Under the pieces are notes generated by a model. The model searched no databases, was not told the origin of the DNA, and saw nothing but the letters and a program-made list of their open reading frames with translations. The position numbers and the translations under genes were made by a program. Below, piece by piece: positions 12,300 through 24,865 of a stretch of 64,000 nucleotides of DNA. Where the stretch lies: positions 53,950,473 to 54,014,472 of the forward strand of contig NC_087062.1 of assembly GCF_963678635.1 (NCBI RefSeq), read 5' to 3'. Source of the stretch: Symsagittifera roscoffensis. Taxonomy: Eukaryota > Xenacoelomorpha > Acoela > Convolutidae. The first letter of the stretch is position 1. Every line of letters begins with the position of its first letter.

Positions 12300-13320
12300 T
12301 TCCTATATATTTCCTCTAGTTCTCGAAAAATTTTCCCCCGAAATCTGAGATTTTGGTTTCAATGAATAAAACGGACTTGAAAAGCTCTCCTGCATATGCG
12401 ACTACGCTCAAAAAATTAAACACAAAATTATGGTCCTCGGTATGTCACATTTTTAATTTTTTTTGCCGTTATTTGAATCTTTTCAACTTTTCTTGAAAAC
12501 TAACCCTTTAAATCTGAGGTTGTGGGTACAATAAAAATAAAAGTTAGTAGGAGGCTGCCCATCATAAGCGACCACTGACAAGTTGATTGCACAAAAATTA
12601 TTAAGCTTAAAAAATCAAACTTCTGACTTTTTTACCCTCTCATATCTGCGATTTTCAGTTTAATCCAAAGAACAGGTTGTGGAAAACTCTTTTGTATATG
12701 AGAGTACGCCCATTTTTTAACACATGCTATGGCTCGGAAATGTCAAACGTTTTAAAGCGGTGCCTGGTTGTTGGACTTTTCTTGAAACATATCCTGCCAA
12801 AATGGATTTCATAATTTTAATCGAAACAGCAGGCTGTTGAAAATCTAACTTTATAATTGGCTACTCCCAATTTTTTTCAGAGAAAAAAAATAATGACCTT
12901 TAAACAAGTCGAAGTTTTGTTCCTGACCGTTTTTTAGTTTTTGAAAACTAGCCAATTCTCAGTTTAAGTGTTCAATCTAGAAAACCGGTTTTGTGAATAT
13001 TCTCAATGCTTTTGATCACGACTTGTTTTTTGCAGACAAAATTCAAGGATTGTGTAAAGTCCAGTTTTTTTAAGTTTGAACGTTTTTTTTAGAAACTGTT
13101 TGACTTTACTTAAAAACTACCCTATCAAATTTGATAAGAAAAAATCAATCAAAAGAACCGGTTGCGAAAATTTTTCCTGCAGTAACGAAGATTTACTTTT
13201 TGTAAGAGAAAAGTTGAGTTTTGGAAAAATTTTAAAACCCCAGAAACCGCAAGGTTTTGGGCAGTCCAAGTTTTGAAAAAACGCATTTTGTCTCTTGTCA
13301 ACTTAACCAATTCAAAAAAA
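12300..13320 (+). repeat. Diverged tandem repeat, period roughly 170-200 bp
   Basis: Four to five degenerate units share, in order, a TTTCTTGAAAACTA-like start, AATCTGAGATTTTGGTTTCAAT or similar, an AAAACGG/GGTTGTGGAAAA motif, a CTACGCTCAAAA-like or CTACTCCCAA-like motif and TATGGTCCTCGGTATGTCA or similar. Identity between units is low, so the array is old. A G10 homopolymer lies just upstream, near 12282. No coding capacity is supported. Confidence 0.55.
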
Positions 13321-15230
13321 TCAAACACGTGACTCCAGCTTTAGCTGGGCGTCTAGTTGTTTTTTATCGTGACACAAAATAATTTTGGTTCACCTCATCT
13401 TTTTTCAACATTTTTCATTTTTTAACTTACTTTTTCTTATGTTTGTGCTATATCACATGTGTTGCAAATCTCCGCGTCGTCACTATGGAAAAAGCTTGCC
13501 TCATATCAAAATGGAACAATTTCTGTGCCACAAACAAGTTTTTTAAAAAACTAATTTTATTGTGTCAAGTAAAACTGATCGTGTAACTAATGTATCCAAA
13601 TCACTCACCAATGTATCCAACTTTGTTGTTCCGGCCGATGAAATTGGATCGAAACATGGCCTTCGGATGTGTTTAGTTTTTCATTTTTCCACGAAATATT
13701 TTGTCACTACAAAGAATAATCGGAATGGGTCGGATGATATAACATATTACAACCCTTTCAATTGTGATTCGAAAAACAAATATATAAAAAGTTTGGTGAG
13801 AAAAGACTGTTCGATCTCCTTTTTTTGATAATTTTGATCAAATAAAGCGAGTGATGAGATTTTATTTAAGCCCTGAAATTTAGTTGTGCTCGTGTAAATT
13901 TATTTCTAATTTTTTCTAATGCATTTTTGTCAATGAAAATTTTTTTTTTCAATCTTCGGAAAAAAACTGCTGTCAAAACTGCCGAACTTACTGTTATTAT
14001 CTAATATGATTAAGTTTTAGTATTTCGTTCAGATATTCTCATCAAACCACATGTTTTTTTCCCTTGCCGTTGTTGGAACTTTCTGTGCCATTTGCACAGC
14101 AACAGGCTGGCCTAGTTAAAATTTTTCAGCTGTTTGTACAGTGCTGATTTAAATCAACCGAGCAAAACGAACGAACTTTGAAATTTCAAAAGCGTGTTTT
14201 CTCAAATTGGGTTAAGTTTCGACAAAAACAGAAGAGAACAAAAATTGTTTAGATTTTCACCAGAATTAATATGGGGTAGTTTCGCCGAAACTACTTTGTT
14301 AATAGATGAGATAATTATATCACAAAAAGCCTGCTACACAGCCCAACAACGTTCCAGAAGCTTTATATCTCCAAAAAACTGTAAAAGAAAAAAATGTTTT
14401 TGCTCGATAGTCTAGAAACGTGATTTTTGTTATATAAAAACCAAAATATTGTTGGTTCGTGTAAGAGGCTTCTTGTGATACATATTCCTAATCAATTAAC
14501 AAATTAGTTTCAGCTTAATTCTTGATTAAATGAAAAAAGCCAAAATAATCCACTTTTGGGTTAAATTTTTGGTTAAGAATTTTGATGGAAAATTGCACCG
14601 TATTAATTCAGATGAAATTCTAAGCAACTTTTGTTATCTTCACTTTTTGTCTAATATTAAACCTTTTGGAGAAAATGCGTTTGAAAGTTCGAGTTTTGTT
14701 CGTTTTGTCCGAATAATTTAAATCAGCACTGTTTTTGTACAGCAATTAAACGGAAGCGCTTTTTCTTCTCTTATTCACATCTTACTCTTATCTCAAATTG
14801 GCTGTTTTGCGCAAATTTTTCTGAAATGGTGCTTGTCTTAAAAAGAAACTTCATTTTGGCTCAATTCAGTTTGGCTCAGCCAAAATCAGAAGCTTAAGTA
14901 TAAGGATAGAAAAATTTAGTTAAAAACTTGTAAAGGATGTCTGATATTTGGTTTATGAGTATAAAATTAACTCACACAAATTTAAAACAGGTTTATTGAA
15001 GTAAAGTTCACACACTTCCAAAACACCCGCTTCAAACTTTTTAAAAACACTGGAATCACTCGTAATGTTAAGGTCAAATCTGCTGAAACGAGCTTCGCAG
15101 CAGATACTCTATATTTGAGGTCTATTTTGTACTGTGCTTTTAGATAAATTCTACCGAGCTGAAATCCCCATGGTTTTTCCTCATGGTCTGAAAGAGGAAT
15201 TGGATGCATCGTCGTCTTTTTCCGGAGGGG
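13321..15230. other. AT-rich stretch, no gene supported
   Basis: Contains short ORFs (for example 13562-13828 and 14530-14721) with AT-driven composition and no recognised domain. A second copy of the GGAATGGGTCG-type dispersed motif lies at 13660-13790. A minus-strand AATAAA (plus-strand TTTATT near 14992) follows a minus ORF (14982-15209) of unknown nature that may be a tail of the neighbouring retroelement. Confidence 0.45.
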
Positions 15231-15236
15231 ATTTCA

Positions 15237-15299
15237 TCGGGCTAGATTTTTCGCCTGGGTGCAAACGTCGGGCTAGATATTTCGCCTGGGTGCAAACGT
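15237..15299 (+). repeat. Two-copy 31-bp tandem repeat
   Basis: Two adjacent copies beginning CGGGCTAGAT and ending GGGTGCAAACGT differ by about one base. This small local duplication sits just upstream of the integrase fragment. Confidence 0.8.
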
Positions 15300-15565
15300 T
15301 ATGGGGATAGTCTCTCCCTCTGATGACGAGGATATAGAATCTCGAGGTCTTTTACTTTTAATGATCTGCTTTGGTTTCTTTCTTTGATCAAAAACTCTAG
15401 AGTCGTTATTTTTTATTCTGATGGTTAAGTGATTTTCTAGTAATTTTCCCCTTCTCGGTGATATATGTTTTTTTTTATTTTATCCTTGAATAATTTGAAA
15501 AACTGTTTTCCAGATCTCCTGTTCAATATTACTTTTCTAATCAATCTCATCGATTTTTAGACAGA

Positions 15566-16460
15566 ATGTTAGCGATTACTTCGGTCACGGATGACAGCTT
15601 TGATCGGTTGTTGAATGAAGTTGCCCCAATGTCAAGGTTCATCTTTGATCATTCTCGACCGAGAGTGAGAATTCCAAATGCAAGCAGATCTCGCAGAGTG
15701 ACTTCAAAAGAGAAAAAAATGACAGTGAAAAACAAGTACGCTACAGCCCTCGCAAACTTCAGATTAAAAAGGAGTGTCAACACCGTGGAAATCAATGCGG
15801 CTAGAAATCAGCACAAGTCCCGAAGAATAAAAAGTCTCTTCCAGGACTTACAGGAATCTTGGACGCGGATGTGCAAGCAGAATTGGTAGCGGAAGACCCA
15901 ACCCTCAAGTTGATGAGAAATGCCGTAACGAGTAATAACTGCGAAGGATTTTGTCGAATCGATCCTTACATTGGCACATTCTGGGACGCAATTGCAGTAG
16001 TTGACGGATGCGTGATAATCGACGACAGAATCGCAATTCCCCAGTGCCTCCAGATAGCAGTTCTCTCCTGACTTCATCGTTCGCATCCAGTACAAGAGGC
16101 AATGATAGATGCGGCCCAATATGTGTGGTGGCCCAAAAACAATCGGGATATTGTGACGATCTGCAAAAACTGTATCCAGTGTACGAAATTTGGTAAGAAC
16201 CTCAAACCAATGAGGAAATTCAATTCCGCAAAGACTCTTCCTATCCTCAACGCACCAATTAGACTACGTGGGACCTTTGTCAGATGAAGAACGGAAACAA
16301 ATTTTGTATTTTAGTTGCGATAGATAGATACTCAAAACTCCCGTCGGTCAAGGTAACCCGTTCAACAGGTGCCAAAAAGAAAGATAATCTATTTTTTGAC
16401 CGAATACATATCCGCGCATAGCATTTCTGAAGCCATTAAAACGGATCAATACTAAGATTT
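15566..16460 (+). pseudogene. Ty3/gypsy (Mag-like) integrase fragment, inverted relative to its gag-RT
   Basis: Encodes, with frameshifts and stops, the RNase H-integrase linker (15566-16065), an H2C2 zinc-binding region (HRSHPVQEA ... CKNCIQC near 16080-16190) and the start of the DDE core (DYVGPLSDEE near 16262, then ILVAIDRYSKLPSVKV after a frameshift). The second D and the E of the core are not readable. The linker resembles the same region of the element at 48-54 kb (for example DDRIAIP versus DDRAVIP). The matching gag, RT and RNase H lie immediately to the right but on the opposite strand, so this segment looks inverted in place. Inactive. Confidence 0.8.
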
Positions 16461-16885
16461 TAAAAATCAGTTGGTTAGTGATTTTTGTCAAAATCTATAA
16501 TTTATGATATCCGCACTACTAAAAACTCAGTAACTCATTTTTCACCTTTCAACTTCAATACCTGAGAAAACCTAATTCCGAATGGTCTCTTATGTCCGAC
16601 AACTTGAAAAAAAAACTTAATTTCGATCAGCAGAACTTAGCTAGGGACGCCTTAATCCCGGAAGAATGACGGGAGGATTGTGACAGTAGGCCAAGAGTCA
16701 AACTCATCCATCATGGCCAATGCAGCAGAGACGTATCTCCCACATTCAAAGTCGCTTCAGATCCGGTAGCGGACACCCCTATTTATCAGGCTTTGTAGGA
16801 CCTTGCAAAATCAGCGGAGAGATTGATGTCCATCAAAAAGACTCTGTCACACAATGAAGGGACGAAAGCGTTGCGAACTCTAGCA
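16461..16885 (+). pseudogene. Possible 3' remnant of the inverted retroelement segment
   Basis: Short open stretches continue beyond the integrase core, including LAKSAERLMSIKKTLSHNE at about 16803-16860, which is helical and charged. It lies between the integrase remnant and the end of the oppositely oriented RNase H, so it is probably the tail of the same inverted segment. Stops interrupt it throughout. No domain recognised. Confidence 0.35.
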
Positions 16886-18300
16886 GATCGAAATCAGAAT
16901 TTAGCAGCTTCTCTGAGAAAAAATTTGTCAACTGGAACGCTGAGATTTTGCTCAAACTCCCTTTTGCCGTTTCCTTCAAAATCAAAAATTAATAATCTAT
17001 CCGCCCAACTATTTAACCTTGATTGGTAGGATTTATTCCCTCTGTTAGTTCCTAATGCTGAAATAACTGCTTTATGATCAGTCAGGACTTCAAATCTGTT
17101 CCCAAGTAAGTAGTCTCTACAGCGCTCACATGACCAGACAATGGATAAGAGTTCTAACTCATTAGTACTATACTTTTCCTCCTGTACGTTTAGGAGGCCT
17201 GAGGCAAATACTATTGGTTCCCAAGTACCATCAGATGCTGCTTGCTCAAGAGCCGCACCTAGCGCTGTGACTGGCGTCGTATTTTATCCTCGATTGACTT
17301 TTCTGGTCGTAGTGATAACTTTTGGTTATTTCTGAGATAAGTTTAAGACTTTTAATAAAAGTTTCATGTTGATCTTCCTGCCAAATAAATTTCGGTTTTT
17401 TTTGCTAGCTTTTAAAGATCGTCTGAATTTTTCTGTGTAGAGTTGGAGGTTCGGAAGGATTTTTTGTAGATGTTTTAAAACACCCATGTGTGATCTTAGC
17501 TATTTCAGTGTTCTAGGGAGTTTTTGATTCACAACTGCTTGTTTTTTCGAATATTTTGGAATATATCCAAATTTATCTATATCGAAGCCTAGCCAAGTAA
17601 CTTTTTCGACAGAGAAATCGCACTTCGAAAGTTTCAAGGCAAAGCCTTCCTTATCCAGTTTTTGCAAACGTTTTCAACAGTTCTCTTACGGTCCTCAACG
17701 GACCCTTTGGAAACAATTAAAATGTCGTCAAGGAAACAAATAATCCCCGGGATGAGGTATTATGCATGGCCTTCTGAAACGCTTTTGGCACATCAGTGAG
17801 GCCATAAAATACTGTCTTAAAACGATATGTTCCTGTGACTTCTCCACATACGATATTAAAGTTAGAGTGGCTGCTACTTAAATTGCTTAATTGGAGTTGA
17901 CTTGAGGCATATTCAAGATCTGGGGAAGCAACCAGACTGAGCCTGAGCTTTGTGAATTGATGATTTGAGCCGCCACGTCGAGTTGTTCCAAAAAATTTGG
18001 CATCGGGTATTGATTTTCATAGATTTGGCCGTTCATCGGCTTTGCATACATAGCTAATTTTATTGAACCGTCCTTTTTTGCGATGATTACCGCAGATGCT
18101 ACAAAATGGTTGCTGGTGGCTTGGAAATTTATTTTGGTGGCTTGGATATTTACTTTATTTTGGTTGCTGGTACAAATGGTTGCTTGGATATTTCTAGACA
18201 CACTATTTGCTGGATGTGGATAGGGGCTATGCGTCCTTTTTCCTTGGAGTGGCACTATTACGTCTTTGAAGACGGAGGAAACTCGGTGATTTTTTGATAT
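16886..18300 (-). pseudogene. Ty3/gypsy (Mag-like) reverse transcriptase-RNase H, decayed
   Basis: Read on the minus strand. The RT fingers region (VIIAKKDGSIKLAM at about 18060-18095, then NQYPMPNFLEQLD) is in the open frame 17887-18255. It is followed, across several frameshifts and stops, by a palm piece (YRFKTVFYGLTDVPKAFQKA near 17765-17830), a FxDDxL-like region near 17720, a connection domain and an RNase H tail with LTDHKAVI-like and GNGKREFEQNLSVPVDKF pieces ending near 16890. The order and motifs are those of Ty3/gypsy pol. The aspartic protease between gag and RT is not recognisable. Multiple breaks make it inactive. Confidence 0.85.
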
Positions 18301-18564
18301 CCCTAGCCATCAGAAGACCTTATGGTATTTGGATATAAATTATTTTTCCAGTTTTGTGATTCTTAGGATAGTGATAATTCTGATATTTCCAGAAGAGATT
18401 GAAAGCGTTCCTGGTTTGTACGGATTCCGAGAAAGCCCTGGAGGCCTAGGCTCAGACGACACAGTTCTATTTTTTTGTGTCAATTGTTGCTTTGAAGAAT
18501 GACATATTGACTCTAATGGTGGTTTGTAAAGATTTATTGTTTCCGGAGTTTGTGTTAATTATTT

Positions 18565-19755
18565 TCAATCTTTTACTGACTTGGTCGGCTGCAACCTAGA
18601 GTCAAAATGTATCGAATTGATTTGGGGTAACTTTTCCGATAAAGATATATTTAAAGCAGAGATTTCCGATTCGCTATTTAAAGTTAGGAAATTATAATCT
18701 TCTTCTGCGGTATCTTCTGATTCTTCGTCAATATTATTTACATTTTTCCGAAAATTACATACCTTGGCGAAATGACCCTTTTTGCCGCATGATTTGCAAG
18801 TGACATTTTTCGCTGGGCAAAATTGGCGAGGATTTGATGAATAGTTGTTGCCGCAGAAAGAGCATGGTTTAGATTCTCTGTTTTTCCTCAAATCGTTGTA
18901 GTTTTTGTTGTTTTGAGCTCTGGTTACTCTTTTTTGCAGATTGTTTTTCTTTTGAATCGAGATCGTTGGTTCTTGTTTAATCTTAAAGGAGTTTTGAGTG
19001 GACAAAAAATTTTTGGATGAGGAATTGTGGGCCATTTTTTGTGTAGCTGAAGCGGTGACGTACCTCTTTTCTTGTACTAGAGCAGATTTTAAAGTTTCTT
19101 CCGGAGACTCACCTAGTCGTATGCGAATTTCCCGCTGAATATCTTTAAATTGCGTTTTCGCTTTGAATAGGTCTTGAATAACTACATTGGGCTGCTTTTC
19201 CCATTAGACGGAGAAAGAACACTTCTAAACCTTCGCGATCGTTTTGTGACGAATTCTAAAGGTGAATACGTTCGACAATTTTTATCCTTCTCAAGCAAAT
19301 CTGTGCATTTGTTCGAAGAAATCTTTAAATTGTGTGGTTACCAGATTAACGTGAGCAAAATTTTGAAGGAAACGTTTCTTTCCTACGGTCCATAGAGAGA
19401 AGAACAGCCTTGATTTTACCCTTTGATCAGCCTCGTGATAAAAGATGTTAAGTCCGATTTTTGGGCCTTTCTTACGACGCTCGGCGTTTTGCTCGTTAGT
19501 TTTCCGAATTTCCGCTTGATCCCGTTTGATACGATTTTCGGCATCTGTGGTCGATTCGGATTCTCCTACTCTTTCTGCTTTAGGAGGACGGTCATCAAAT
19601 ACTTCGGCTGGTTCAGACAAGAGTACGTTTGGATCGCAATGTTCCCTCAGTGTAATCGGTAAAAAGAATTGACCGGTCCAAGTATCCCTTTTAAAAGGTG
19701 GTTCTGGAGTTGGTCTAGGCCGAAAAACTGGAACTTCTAAAAGGTCTGAACGTTA
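18565..19755 (-). pseudogene. Ty3/gypsy (Mag-like) gag with two zinc knuckles
   Basis: Minus-strand gag. The N-terminal part (open about 19291-19755) includes an RPTPEPPFKRDTWTGQF stretch and a charged coiled region. It continues in another frame through 19035-19290. The C-terminal part (18565-19035) has two tandem knuckles, CSFCGNNYSSNPRQFC and CKSCGKKGHFAKVC, the arrangement seen in Mag-lineage gag proteins, followed by an acidic tail (DEESEDTAEED). The spacing matches the gag at 49195-49476. At least one frameshift separates the halves. Confidence 0.85.
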
Positions 19756-19769
19756 ATCGTGCTTCAAGA

Positions 19770-21210
19770 CTGCTGGCTAAAATCAGTTGATATGAATTGG
19801 TTACAAGTTCAAGAAATAAAAATATGACTACAATCTTTCAGCGAGCATCAGAGAGTCTAAGTTTAGTTTAGTACATTGTCATGGTTGGGAGACCTGTCCC
19901 GAACTTGACACCTTAATTGCAATTCGCTCAAATAACTCAATGTTCAAATATACTAGCAAAGTCTAGAACAAATGCATGGCAGCCGTCACACAGATCCCTC
20001 ACGGACTTGCGATCAAGGACATTTCGGTTTTCCTCCGCCGTAGATGAACAAAAAATCAATTTTTATTAAAAGATGCTTTTCGCCTTGGGTTGGAGTGGTT
20101 CCGCAAAATCTTCTGGTATCGAAGTTTTTCCCAAAAAATATTTTGACGAGAAGAAGCCAAAATATATTTACCGTAAAAGAGTTTTTTGGGACCTTGATTT
20201 TGGAAGAACTTTTGTTGCAAGTCATTGATCTTGTAACTTTGCTCTTCTGGGAGTGGTAATTTTAAACTGATGATAGTTCAACAAAAATAACGGTACGTGA
20301 AACTTTTGTTTCTAAATATTTGAGCCCAAGGTTAATTAATGAATCAGTTGAAAATGTCAAATTTGGTCTCACTATAAAAATTAACGAGTTAGAGCTAAAC
20401 GATGTGGAACATTCTAGACACTTTTAAAGGATTTTTCAAGCCCTAAAACAGATTGGTTCATTTATGTTACTCCGTCAAACCCGACAAAATAAAGAAAGCC
20501 ATCAAACCATAAGAAATTGGGACAAAAGTTATTCTAAATAACTCATTCTAAATTCGGAGAATGCCACCAAACTAAGGAACAAGGCGGCCAAAATTTCGTT
20601 CTTAAAACAAAAACCTTCTAATTTAGCCAACAAAACCAAAACCTATCAGCCCGAAAGAAAACTCACGGAATTAAAGTTAACTCACGGATTAAAAAAGCAT
20701 AAAAACTAACTGAGCTAAGAAAAACTTTCAAACAGAGAACTTACCATACAAACATCTGACTGAAAAACAAGAGAGTATATTTTTCCTCTGCAGAGCTTTA
20801 CCACTACCCATTTTGGTTTTCATTGATGAAAAACTGTCGTTTTGTTCTATAATTCTGTCGGAGAATTTGTTTACTGGAAAAGCCCAATTTTTCTCTGTGG
20901 TATCGATTGCTAGACATTATGAATTATTTGTTCTAAAATATGTTACGATCCGTATTTTCTGTTTAAACTGCACCTTAACCAGCTATTGGCTTAAGACTTT
21001 ACCCAAATGTACTTTTGATGAAAATATTTTAACTTTTTTGTTTTTTTTTGGTGGTTAATTGAAGCAAAACGTAGCCCAGTGCACACTCTTCTCATAAAAA
21101 CAATAGTAGATGTAGCCAGCAGGCAGTCGGAAAAGAATATTTGAACGCAAATAAACAGAAAAACATCTGACTTGATTCTTGAAAAAACCTTCAGTTTTTG
21201 AATTTCAAAG
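19770..21210. other. AT-rich stretch, no gene supported
   Basis: Short ORFs only, several overlapping on both strands. No recognisable domain, splice pattern or repeat copy. The element's LTR may lie here but no matching partner was found. Confidence 0.5.
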
Positions 21211-21211
21211 T

Positions 21212-21746
21212 AAACAGAACTGCTCGTATCAGGACGAAGCCCTGAAAGTTCCGACTGCCTTTTAACGTTTATGGAGCAGTAAAAACATAAACAACATATA
21301 AAAATAAATAGAAATAAAATAAAAAGAAAAAAAAATTTTCTAAGAAAATCATCCCCCCACACGCCATATAAAGTACAAAACAAAAAATTTCGCTCCTTGT
21401 AACAAATCAATTATGGCAAATAAGCTTCTTACAACCAACTTGGAATGATTTCTAAGACGGAATGATTCTCCGCTTACGCGTTAATAGCGCGAATTATATC
21501 CCGCGTTGATTGTCCCAAATTGGTCAAAATGGCCAAAATGGCAATCTTTAAACCCTCATAACTTTACGAAAAATGATCACAGGTAAAATATTTTTTCAAA
21601 CTTAAGCTCAAGACAACAATAGATTTCGAATAATATAAAAAATATCCGTCAAAAATGGCTAGTTAAAAAGTCGAAATTTGTCTGAAGAAAAAAAACCCAC
21701 CCCGAGCACAAATATTCCGTTACTTTCGTATCGAAAGTCGGAACAA
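21212..21746 (+). repeat. Interspersed 541-bp repeat family, full-length copy
   Basis: Begins ACAGAACTGCTCGTATCAGG and ends AAAGTCGGAACAA. It contains all three palindromes: near the left end GGAC-GAA-GCCC (one arm mutated), mid-element GCGCGAATTATATCCCGCG, and at the right end ACTTTCGTATCGAAAGT. Confidence 0.9.
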
Positions 21747-22334
21747 AAATTTATAACCTTTAAGCTCTTTCAACTCGAAAGACAGTTTATGACGCAGAGT
21801 TAAAGCGGAGTTTTCTTACACTTGCGATACAACAAAAACATTGCAATGCTAGATAGTGCAGAGAAAAATGGAGGAAAAAAGTGAGTAGAAACTTTTTTTT
21901 TGAAAATTGAGTTCAAAAATTACTTGAAAAAGTCTAAATTTCACACTTCTGTCCCGGAAAATATTCTTAAGCAACCTGAAAAAACATGGTAGAGTTTGCC
22001 CGCTTTTTAACGAAATGAATTGAACTGAGCTTTTAACAAAATGAACAAAGAAATCAAAAGTCAAACTTCGAAAAATCAAATTCGATTGTGAAAAACTTTA
22101 ACAAAGAAGCCAAGCCGATCTTCGTGCCATCAAACTCGCAGACCAAAAATCAAAGGAAATCATATAAAACAAAAAATGTAGCCAAAAAAGATTTCAAAAG
22201 TCTGAAAGATGATGGAAACCGAAAAAGAACTAATTGAACTTTTGAAGCAAAGAAATAGCTCAAATTAAAACACTTTGGTTTTCAGGAACTGCTAATAATG
22301 GGAACTCTTTTAAAAACAACACGCATTTAAAGAA

Positions 22335-22645
22335 AACAAGACTGCTCGTATCAGGGCGAAGCCCTGAATGTTGCGACTGCCTTTTAAGGTTTATGGAGCA
22401 GTAATAACCTTAAAAAATTCTATGAATTAAAACAAAATGAAAAAAAAATTTCTCTAAAACTTGAAATTTTTTAAATAAAAATCATCCCCCCCACATGCCA
22501 TATAAAATACAAAAGGATAGATTTCGCTCCTTGTAACAAACCAATTATGGCAAATAAGCTTCTTGTAACCAATTTGGAGCGATTTCTAAGACATATATCG
22601 CGCGTTAATTGTCCCAAATTGGCCGAAATGGCAATCTTTAAATCT
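22335..22645 (+). repeat. Interspersed 541-bp repeat family, 3'-truncated copy
   Basis: The left end with TCAGGGCGAAGCCCTGA is intact. An internal deletion removes part of the central palindrome, and the copy stops at the AATGGCAATCTTTAAA motif, so the right-end hairpin is missing. Confidence 0.85.
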
Positions 22646-22649
22646 ATAG

Positions 22650-24550
22650 AGTCGAGCCTCGTTAAGCTGAAAAAAAAAACAGATGTCATGAAAAATTTTA
22701 AGCTACGAAGTTTTCAAACTCAAAGTTTTTACAACACATCTCACTGATTCCCACTAAAACATGAAAAAAACTTACTTTTGAAGTGGTACAATATAAGATG
22801 ATAACACCGATAAAACATGAGCCAAAAAGAATAGGTAGACAAAAATAGAAATAAAAACCAAAACAAAACATTTGTTGAAAATTATGCGCAAAAAACGTTT
22901 CAAAGAACAAAAATTGCATTAAAAAAATAGAACATGAGCAGACGAAAATTAGGAAAAAACAGCAAATTCGAAACAGTTTCAAACTTTTTCGATTAAACTC
23001 ATGTGAAACTTTTGTCTTTTTTTCCTTTTTTCCCCACCTGCAATGTTTTTATAAGTGAAACTTTTGTTCACATTGTACGATTGCAATGAAAATTGACATG
23101 AAATCACAAACCAATTAGACCATGGTAAACACATTCAAAACCAATCTTGTAAAACCACTCCTCACATCAAAAATTTTATGCTAGTGTGAGGTGTGGAAAA
23201 AGAGCAAAATGTTTTTTACCGGGTAGCTTTATTTGATTTTTCAAGAAACTGAAGATGTCAGCGCAGCCTGTACTCGAAAGTAACTGTCAGCCCAGCTTGC
23301 ATTTGCTAGTACTGCAGCAGCTTGTAAGAAAATTTATTCAGTAGAAAAAGTCTAGTTCCCGATTACAAGTACACCTGCTCTCGCAAATGAATTTATTACT
23401 TTTTTGATGATACTAACTCAATTTGAGAAGACTGGATCAAAACGTTAGAAAATAGTTTTTGCTGGGAAGTGTTTAAATTAAAATTCAGCTTTGAAATCAA
23501 AATTCTATCACGGTGTTTGTGACCTTTACACTTTTGCTGTTCGCCAAACGTACTGAGTTTGCCTCCTTTAACTGAACTTAAATAAATCAAAATTCAAACT
23601 GCGAAAAACCAAGATTGCGCGTGAACAATTTTTGAGAATTTTCTTGAAAGCAAATTAAGAGCTGTATAACTTCCTTCGCTTAAGCTCATCGACGCTTAAT
23701 TGGTTTCTGGATATGCAAGAGGTCTAGAAAAAGCCATTCAGCCGGTCTAAGCGTAGTCCGTTTACTTCTCCCCAAATATCAGATTGAGTTATTTTATTGA
23801 GATCGTTTTTTTGCGTCTAGAACATCACATGGCACCACTATTGCATTGAAATTGGCCAAGCTAAAGTATGACCTGAAGCTAGCGGTGAAGTTAGCCCGGC
23901 CAAACTATTATTGGTATGCGAAGAGAACGCCTAAACACTATGCGAAATGTTCCCTAAATAAAATTGTTGTAATCGAATTACTTTTTCCGTTTCTTAAAAA
24001 TTGAATTTAGTTAAATTCCATGGCTGCAATTCTTAAAATGTCAGTGCTCAAAATTGAAAGCCGTGACTTCGTCAAACTAAAAAATCAAAAGTAATTCGAA
24101 ATATCGAAATCCGGTCGAGCATCCTCTATTAAAAACGAAACAAATCGAAAATCGACCAAGCACGGTCGAAACACACCTAGACTTGGAAGGAAACATACCT
24201 CGAGCATGGTCGAAACAAACCTCGAGCGCACGGTCGAAACTTAATTTGGACATGGCCTTCCTGCGCAAGAAAACTCCTGCAAACATCAACACAAAACACA
24301 GATTAAAATAATTGGTAAATTGTTATTTAGGATAATAACCGAAACATACCAGTACCCGGAGTGAAGTACCTGCGACATAAATGTCCTTTTTATTTTAATT
24401 GTCTATGTCACTTATGAAATAGATAACGACTGATGTTGAAATGATGTTCTCGCATGATGATTCACACATTACTTTCTTTCAACGCTTGAGAAAAATATTG
24501 ACTCATTGCCTGACTAACTGACTGCCCGAGTCGAGATTTTTCACCTAATT
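22650..24550. other. AT-rich stretch with a GTCGAAAC motif cluster
   Basis: No gene supported. Around 24105-24245 the phrase GGTCGAAACA or close variants occurs several times, with CCTCGAG between copies. A similar cluster appears at 38280-38480. Confidence 0.45.
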
Positions 24551-24553
24551 TGA

Positions 24554-24784
24554 AGCAAGATTTGAGCGGTTTGAGCGGTTTTTTAGACACTTACGCTCAA
24601 AACCTTGCTTTAAAATGAGCGGTTTGAGCGGTTTTTGAGCGGTTTTTTAGATAAACCGCTCAAATCGTTCAAATCTTGCGCGGTTTTTTTAGATAACCGT
24701 TCAAAAACCGCTCAAACCGCTCATTTAGAAGCAAGATTTTGAGCGTAATTGTCTACAAAAACCGCTCAAATTGCTCAAATCTTG
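24554..24784. repeat. Foldback element with 90-bp inverted arms
   Basis: Left arm 24554-24643 (GCAAGATTTGAGCGGTTTGA...) and right arm 24695-24784 (...TTGCTCAAATCTTG) are inverted copies at roughly 85-90% identity, with a spacer of about 50 bp that itself contains GAGCGG-type motifs. The arms are built largely from TGAGCGGTTT subrepeats. No coding capacity, so a foldback or MITE-like element, or an amplified motif, is likely. Confidence 0.85.
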
Positions 24785-24865
24785 AGCGATTTTTTGAGCG
24801 TTTTTTTATATTAGAAAAAATAACGCTCATAGATATATACAAAGATATGTACATACATCTATACA

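Noticed and set aside
24554-24784. CRISPR-like array
   Set aside because: Repeats are an inverted pair with 10-bp subrepeats, not regularly spaced direct repeats, and the genome is eukaryotic.
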